The notes under the pieces: generated by a model | Databases searched by the model: none | What the model was told of the DNA's origin: nothing | The model's input: only the letters and a program-made list of their open reading frames with translations | Position numbers and translations under genes: made by a program | Shown here: piece by piece, positions 60,044 to 64,000 of the stretch | How the letters are laid out: each line of letters begins with the position of its first letter | How positions within the stretch are numbered: the stretch's first letter is position 1 | DNA from: CAYRIY01 sp964424335 | GTDB lineage: Bacteria; Bacillota; Limnochordia; DTU080; RSA5 | Reading direction: 5' to 3' | DNA: 64,000 nt | NCBI GenBank assembly: GCA_964424335.1 | Contig: CAYRIY010000006.1 | Location: forward strand, 1 to 64,000

Positions 60044-60904
60044 TTAGGCCGACTCCTGCCCAAGCGCCCTCGCGGCTAGGGCGTCCAGCTCCTCGACGCT
60101 GCGTCGCCATGCCTCGATCGGGTAGTCCGGTCCCGGTCCCCATGGCGGCGTCTCCATCGTCATCGGCGCTTCAAAACCGATGCGCGCCGCAAAACTGAAC
60201 ACGGCGTCCCAGTCGACCTCACCGTGGCCCGGCGCGAGGTGCGAGTCGCGGTCGCCGGCGTTGTCCGCGAGGTGCCAAGCGGCGATGCGCTCGCCCATCG
60301 CTTCCAGGATTTGAACCGCCTTTTCACGGCCGGAAAGCAGTCCGTGTCCCGTGTCATAGACGAAGCCCACGTTGGGGTCGTCGATTTGGCGCGCCAATTC
60401 ACGAATGTGCTCCGGCTCCGAAAAGTATCGCCCGCCGCGCTCTCCCGGCACCATGTTCTCAAGTCCGATGACGACGCCGGCTGCCCTGGCGGCGGGGAGC
60501 AGTTCCTCGATGCTCTTTAGCAGTTGGTCGTGGTATCGGTTGAGTCCATTGTCCTCCGCCGGGTAGCGATTGGTGGTCGGGTGCTGGATCACTACCTTGG
60601 CGCCCAAGTGGCCGGCAACTCCGATCCAGCGAATCATGCGCTGCACCGCGCCGCGGCGTTGTGTTTCGTAGAACGAAGCGATGTCGTCGTCTGTGGCAAA
60701 GGGCAGGTGAAACGAGTTGACCGCGATACCCGCCTGTGCGTACCGTTCGCGGACCTCTTTCAACTCCTGCTCACGCAGGCCGTCCGCCCCGCCAACTCCG
60801 TACTCCAGAGCCCGGACGCCCGTGGCCTTGCAAATCTCGATGATCCGCTCCACGTCGAACTTTGCAACTGAACCGATGAATGCCCATGTCCAGGTCTTTC
60901 CCAC
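60044..60904 (-). CDS. Sugar phosphate isomerase/epimerase (TIM barrel)
   Basis: 286 residues from GTG 60904, with AAAGGAGCG upstream. The AP_endonuc_2 barrel is recognisable: ICKATGVRALEYGVGG, VNSFHLPFATDDD, HLGAKVVIQHPTTNRYPAED, VVIGLENMVPGERGGRYFSE, VGFVYDTGHGLLSG, AAWHLADNAGDRDSHLAPGH and GEVDWDAVFSFAARIGFE. The metal ligands Glu, Asp, His and Glu are at the usual strand ends. It is likely to isomerise or epimerise a sugar or its oxidised product made by the adjacent FAD enzyme; this pairing is inference. Only weak similarity to the isomerase at 45445-46242. Confidence 0.88.
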   Translation of the reverse strand: MGKTWTWAFIGSVAKFDVERIIEICKATGVRALEYGVGGADGLREQELKEVRERYAQAGIAVNSFHLPFATDDDIASFYETQRRGAVQRMIRWIGVAGHLGAKVVIQHPTTNRYPAEDNGLNRYHDQLLKSIEELLPAARAAGVVIGLENMVPGERGGRYFSEPEHIRELARQIDDPNVGFVYDTGHGLLSGREKAVQILEAMGERIAAWHLADNAGDRDSHLAPGHGEVDWDAVFSFAARIGFEAPMTMETPPWGPGPDYPIEAWRRSVEELDALAARALGQESA

Positions 60905-60941
60905 GTCTTTGTCGCTCCTTTCTGACTTTGGCGCTGCCTAA

Positions 60942-61586
60942 TTACGGGTGGTACGTCGCACTTGCCCCTAGGTGGCCGTGCGCGTTCGCATAGCATAGGA
61001 CGGGCGCCCCCGTCTCGCCGCGAAACTCAAAACAAGTGACGGAGCAATTGTAGATGTCGACTCGCCCGCTCCAAGCGTCGTGTGCGGAAAGGCCGAGCAA
61101 GACGGCGAGGAGGTGCCGGGCGAAATGCGCGTGGGTCACGAGCGCAACGGGCGCATCCCCTGGGGCGTGTCGCCGGAGGAGCTCGTCCCGAACAAACTCG
61201 GCCCGGGAAAAGAGCTCTTCCCAGCTTTCTTCGGTGCGCTCCGCCGCCCAACCTCGGTCTTTAGGAAATTCGTCGCCAAATGGGATCTCGGGAAACCGAG
61301 CCGCCAATTCAGCGCCTGTTAGCCCCGGCTCTTCAAAAAAGTAACCCCACTCGACCAATTCGGCCCACGGGCGAGGCGCGACGCCGATCGCCCGCCCGAT
61401 CGCAAGCGCCGTCTCGCACGTGCGAATGGCCGGGCTGCAGTATAGATGGGCGATCCCTTTCCCCCGCAACCACGCCCCGGTGAGCTCCGCCTGGCGCAAT
61501 CCGGCTTCAGTCAGCGGGCAATCGTAAGGGCCCTCGCGGTCCCGATTTCGCTCGGACTCCCCATGTCGTATGATGTAGAGCAACAC
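60942..61586 (-). CDS. Histidine phosphatase superfamily protein
   Basis: 214 residues from GTG 61586, eight bases after GGAGATG; this start gives the standard opening LLYIIRHGESERNRDREGPY. The phosphohistidine motif RHGES, the second arginine in YCSPAIRTCETALAIGRAIG, and the distal catalytic His in VALVTHAHFARHLLAVLLGL are present, with Glu in the central ELVEWGYFFEEPG region. The family contains sugar-phosphate and cofactor-dependent phosphatases. Being between ribulokinase and an isomerase gene, it may dephosphorylate sugar phosphates, but this cannot be told from the sequence. Confidence 0.9.
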   Translation of the reverse strand: MLLYIIRHGESERNRDREGPYDCPLTEAGLRQAELTGAWLRGKGIAHLYCSPAIRTCETALAIGRAIGVAPRPWAELVEWGYFFEEPGLTGAELAARFPEIPFGDEFPKDRGWAAERTEESWEELFSRAEFVRDELLRRHAPGDAPVALVTHAHFARHLLAVLLGLSAHDAWSGRVDIYNCSVTCFEFRGETGAPVLCYANAHGHLGASATYHP

Positions 61587-61656
61587 GCATGCATCATCTC
61601 CGTTCGGCGCATACATTCGCAAAGAGCAAGGTTAAGGCGGCTATGCGGGGGAACGC

Positions 61657-63336
61657 CTAGCGCGCGGCCTCCCGCACGCGGTTTCTCAAGGCCTTCAGGC
61701 TGCGCATCGCCGCCCCTCCGCTCCCCTTGCCGAAATGGTCGAAAAGGTTGCGGTACACCGAGTACACCTCTTGATACACCCGGTGACGGCCCGGATTGGG
61801 GCGGAACGTCTCCGCGGGCGCTTCGGCCATCCTGGCCACGGCTTCGCTCGCAGTGGCGTAGCCACCCCGCTTTGGTCCGGCCGCGACGGCTGCAAAGATC
61901 GCCGAGCCGAGGGCGGACGCTTGCGCGGCGCCGGCCGTTTCGATGGCGCGCCCCGTGACGTCCGCCAACATCTGGAGCATGAGCGGGCTCCGGGCGGCGA
62001 TCCCGCCGCAGGCCCGCACGGTGTTCACCGCGACGCCCCCGTCTTCGAAGGCCCGGATGATCTCGAAGGCGCCAAAGACCGCCCCTTCCATCAACGCTCG
62101 GTACACGTCCTCCGGGCGGGTCTGCAAGGTATAGCCCAAGACCAACCCGCTCAGATCCCCGTCGGCGAGGGGCGATCGGTTGCCGTTCCACCAGTCGAGC
62201 GCGATGAGCCCCGTCTCTCCCGGAACGAGGTCCTCAGCGAGGCGCTCGAGGTACTGCTGCGTTGATACGCCAAGGCGAGCCGCCTCTTTGGCGTAGCGGG
62301 CCGGCGCAAAGTGTTCGGAAAACCAAGAGAACGTATCGCCCACGGCAGGTTGCCCGGCCTCAAAGCCGATATAGCCGGCCACGATCCCATCACGAACGGC
62401 GCCCGAGATGCCGGGAATCGGAAGCCGCGATTCGCCAAGCACCATGTGGCACAGCGAGGTGCCCATGACGAGCACGAGCGTGCCCGGCTTTGCGACCCCC
62501 GAGCCGGGTACGGCCGCATGTGCGTCGATGTTGGCGACCGCGACGGGCGTTCCGGGATTCAAACCGAGGTCGGCCGCGGCAAGGGGTGTGAGCCCGCCCG
62601 CCCGTTGCCCCGGGGAAAGGTAACGGCCGAGCAGCTTGCTTTGGACCAAAGTGAGGAGGTCGGGATCCAGGGAGGCGAGGTACTCCTCGGGAAACCCGTC
62701 GTCCCAAAGCGTCTTGAACGACACGGCGGAGACGCCTCCCACCGCCTCGCCTGTCAACGTCCAGACGATCCAGTCCCCGGCTTCGACAAAGCGCGCAGCC
62801 GCCGCAAAGACGCCGGGAGATTGCTTGCTGATCCTCCAGACCTTTGGAAGGAAACTCTCAGCAGGGATTTTGCCGCCGTACCACTTGAGGAAGGACTCGC
62901 CGCGCCGCAGCGCATGCTCGGTCATGGCCGTCGCCTCTCCTTGGGCGTTTTGGTCCTTCCACAGGCATACCCACGCGTCCGGGTCGGCTTCAAAACGCGG
63001 CTGCCAGCACAAAGGGCGACCGTCTTGATCGACTGGGAGCAGGGTGCATGACGTAAAGTCGAGCCCGATGCCGATCACGGCATCCGGATGCACGCCCGAC
63101 GACGCAAGCACGCCACGCACACCCTCGCGCAGCGCCACCAAGTAATCGCTCGGGTTTTGGCGCGCCGCCCCGGGCGGCAGCGGAGTCTCGCTGCCGGGCA
63201 GGAGGTATTCGATGACCCCGTGCTCGTATGGCGACTCCATCCAGGCCGCCTCCGCGCCCGACTCCACGTCGACCAACACCGTTCGAGCCGAAAGCGTGCC
63301 AAAATCAATGCCTACCACGTATCGCCTGGTTGCCAC
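61657..63336 (-). CDS. araB: Ribulokinase (FGGY family, AraB-like)
   Basis: 559 residues from GTG 63336, preceded by GGGAGG. The first FGGY block VVGIDFGTLSARTVLVDVES and the ribulokinase-specific segment YEHGVIEYLLPGSETPLPPG with ARQNPSDYL agree with AraB. GIGLDFTSCTLLPVDQDGRP, the metal/catalytic region AVANIDAHAAVPGSGVAKPG, ALDWWNGNRSPLADGDLSG and VRACGGIAARSPLMLQMLAD complete the fold. It phosphorylates L-ribulose in L-arabinose catabolism. The next gene upstream is araM, as in the Bacillus araABDLMNPQ operon. araA and araD are not in the window. The AraR-type regulator at 36938-38119 may control it, although no operator is visible in the 70-base spacer. Confidence 0.92.
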   Translation of the reverse strand: MATRRYVVGIDFGTLSARTVLVDVESGAEAAWMESPYEHGVIEYLLPGSETPLPPGAARQNPSDYLVALREGVRGVLASSGVHPDAVIGIGLDFTSCTLLPVDQDGRPLCWQPRFEADPDAWVCLWKDQNAQGEATAMTEHALRRGESFLKWYGGKIPAESFLPKVWRISKQSPGVFAAAARFVEAGDWIVWTLTGEAVGGVSAVSFKTLWDDGFPEEYLASLDPDLLTLVQSKLLGRYLSPGQRAGGLTPLAAADLGLNPGTPVAVANIDAHAAVPGSGVAKPGTLVLVMGTSLCHMVLGESRLPIPGISGAVRDGIVAGYIGFEAGQPAVGDTFSWFSEHFAPARYAKEAARLGVSTQQYLERLAEDLVPGETGLIALDWWNGNRSPLADGDLSGLVLGYTLQTRPEDVYRALMEGAVFGAFEIIRAFEDGGVAVNTVRACGGIAARSPLMLQMLADVTGRAIETAGAAQASALGSAIFAAVAAGPKRGGYATASEAVARMAEAPAETFRPNPGRHRVYQEVYSVYRNLFDHFGKGSGGAAMRSLKALRNRVREAAR

Positions 63337-63406
63337 CCAATTGCCTCCCGTACCTTAAAAAGCGTTTTGATCGACGCGTCTTGGCTCAAAATCGAATGCC
63401 GCGCGC

Positions 63407-64000
63407 CTATGCGTACTCGGCGGCGAGTTCCTCGACCAATTCAGGCAAGATGCCGACATCCGCCGCCAAGTCAAACAACGTGTACCGCTCGCGCAAAAAC
63501 CGACACCAGCCGATCGCCCGGACCGCCACGTCGCGTTGGATACCGAGATCAGATAAGCGCGTCGGACAGCCCGCCTTGTGCAAGACATCAGCAATCTCCG
63601 ACGGCCGCGGGAGCCTCGAGAGTTCCTGGCGCGCAAGCGACCAGCGGTCGGCAATGCGCGTTCGCCGCGCTTTTCTCGCCGTTTCGTCAAACTTCGAGAG
63701 GCCGAAGTTTTCGGGCACGCCGTCGATCTTTAATTCTTTGAGGACCTCCTCAGGTCGGACCTCTACCAAAGCCGCGGCAGGCAACGTGTCTACCTGTTGC
63801 AACGCCTCGGCCACCCTGCTCGCGATGAGCGTGCCGACGCCCACGACATGCCCATGGGCAGGCGGACGCATCCCCCGATTGGCACTCCACATCTCAATAA
63901 AGTGCGAGACGAGATGCTCCGCCCCCGAGGTGGGCCTGGAGCTTCCCACGTGCAAGACAGAAGCGCCGGCTCGCACCAACGCCTCCATCAAATCGCCCAC
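63407..64000 (-). CDS. araM: sn-Glycerol-1-phosphate dehydrogenase, C-terminal part (truncated by the window end)
   Basis: The last 197 residues of an iron-alcohol-dehydrogenase-type protein; the N-terminal NAD-binding half lies beyond the window. The metal-ligand region GSSRPTSGAEHLVSHFIEMW, then PPAHGHVVGVGTLIASRVAE with the second histidine, are the AraM/EgsA hallmarks. The C-terminal helical domain (VRPEEVLKELKIDGVPENF, CPTRLSDLGIQRDVAVRAIG, RYTLFDLAADVGILPELVEE) fits too. The enzyme reduces dihydroxyacetone phosphate to glycerol-1-phosphate. In Bacillus it is in the arabinose operon, as here next to araB. Confidence 0.88.
   Translation of the reverse strand: MGDLMEALVRAGASVLHVGSSRPTSGAEHLVSHFIEMWSANRGMRPPAHGHVVGVGTLIASRVAEALQQVDTLPAAALVEVRPEEVLKELKIDGVPENFGLSKFDETARKARRTRIADRWSLARQELSRLPRPSEIADVLHKAGCPTRLSDLGIQRDVAVRAIGWCRFLRERYTLFDLAADVGILPELVEELAAEYA

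Overview
The window looks like a high-GC, spore-forming member of the Bacillota. The evidence is a T-box leader with a canonical sigma-A promoter, a YheC/YheD-type ATP-grasp endospore-coat protein, an AraR-type GntR/LacI hybrid regulator, an AraM-type glycerol-1-phosphate dehydrogenase beside ribulokinase, and strong AGGAGG-type ribosome sites serving many GTG and TTG starts. None of the four sugar-binding proteins has a convincing lipobox, which is unusual for a monoderm and may point to a deep-branching or diderm lineage such as Limnochordia. That placement is inference.

Region 1 (1-1045, + strand): the 3' end of an ECF sigma factor with a C-terminal TPR-like extension, then a small uracil-DNA-glycosylase-like gene.

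Region 2 (36050 down to 1091, - strand): a near-continuous operon of about 35 kb encoding an extracellular contractile injection system (eCIS). In transcription order it holds a DUF4255 tail terminator, a conserved accessory protein, a sheath, a tube, a second giant sheath with two fibronectin-III-like domains, a second tube, a LysM adaptor, a 56-residue protein, separate hub and spike proteins, a protein with a C-terminal membrane segment, gp25, baseplate J, a gpI protein fused to a beta-propeller-like half, two fibre-like proteins (one with helix-hairpin-helix repeats), an unassigned protein in the tape-measure slot, an AAA+ ATPase, a DUF4157 metallopeptidase-like protein with an HNH-like motif (likely cargo), a TPR protein and a glycosyltransferase-methyltransferase-glycosyltransferase fusion. 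Two related stem-bounded repeats lie inside the operon, just before the first tube gene and the 56-residue gene. Three GGACT-type palindromes at exact 24-bp spacing lie upstream of it.

Region 3 (36.4-46.2 kb): signal peptidase I, an AraR-type regulator with its probable operator, two orphan sugar-binding proteins, a MATE/MOP-like exporter, the YheC/D protein, a 2-hydroxyacid dehydrogenase and a sugar isomerase.

Region 4 (46.2-53.6 kb): a highly structured intergenic element, then promoter, T-box and ilvB (no ilvN beside it), an IclR regulator, a NatAB-like ABC exporter coupled to a nucleoside monophosphate kinase, and an AraC regulator.

Region 5 (53.7-64 kb): carbohydrate catabolism. Two further orphan sugar-binding proteins, a Cys-type sulfatase, an FAD oxidoreductase, a TIM-barrel isomerase, a histidine phosphatase, ribulokinase and a truncated araM. 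Several sharp palindromic operators link these genes to local regulators. No tRNA, rRNA, CRISPR array, transposase or integrase was seen.
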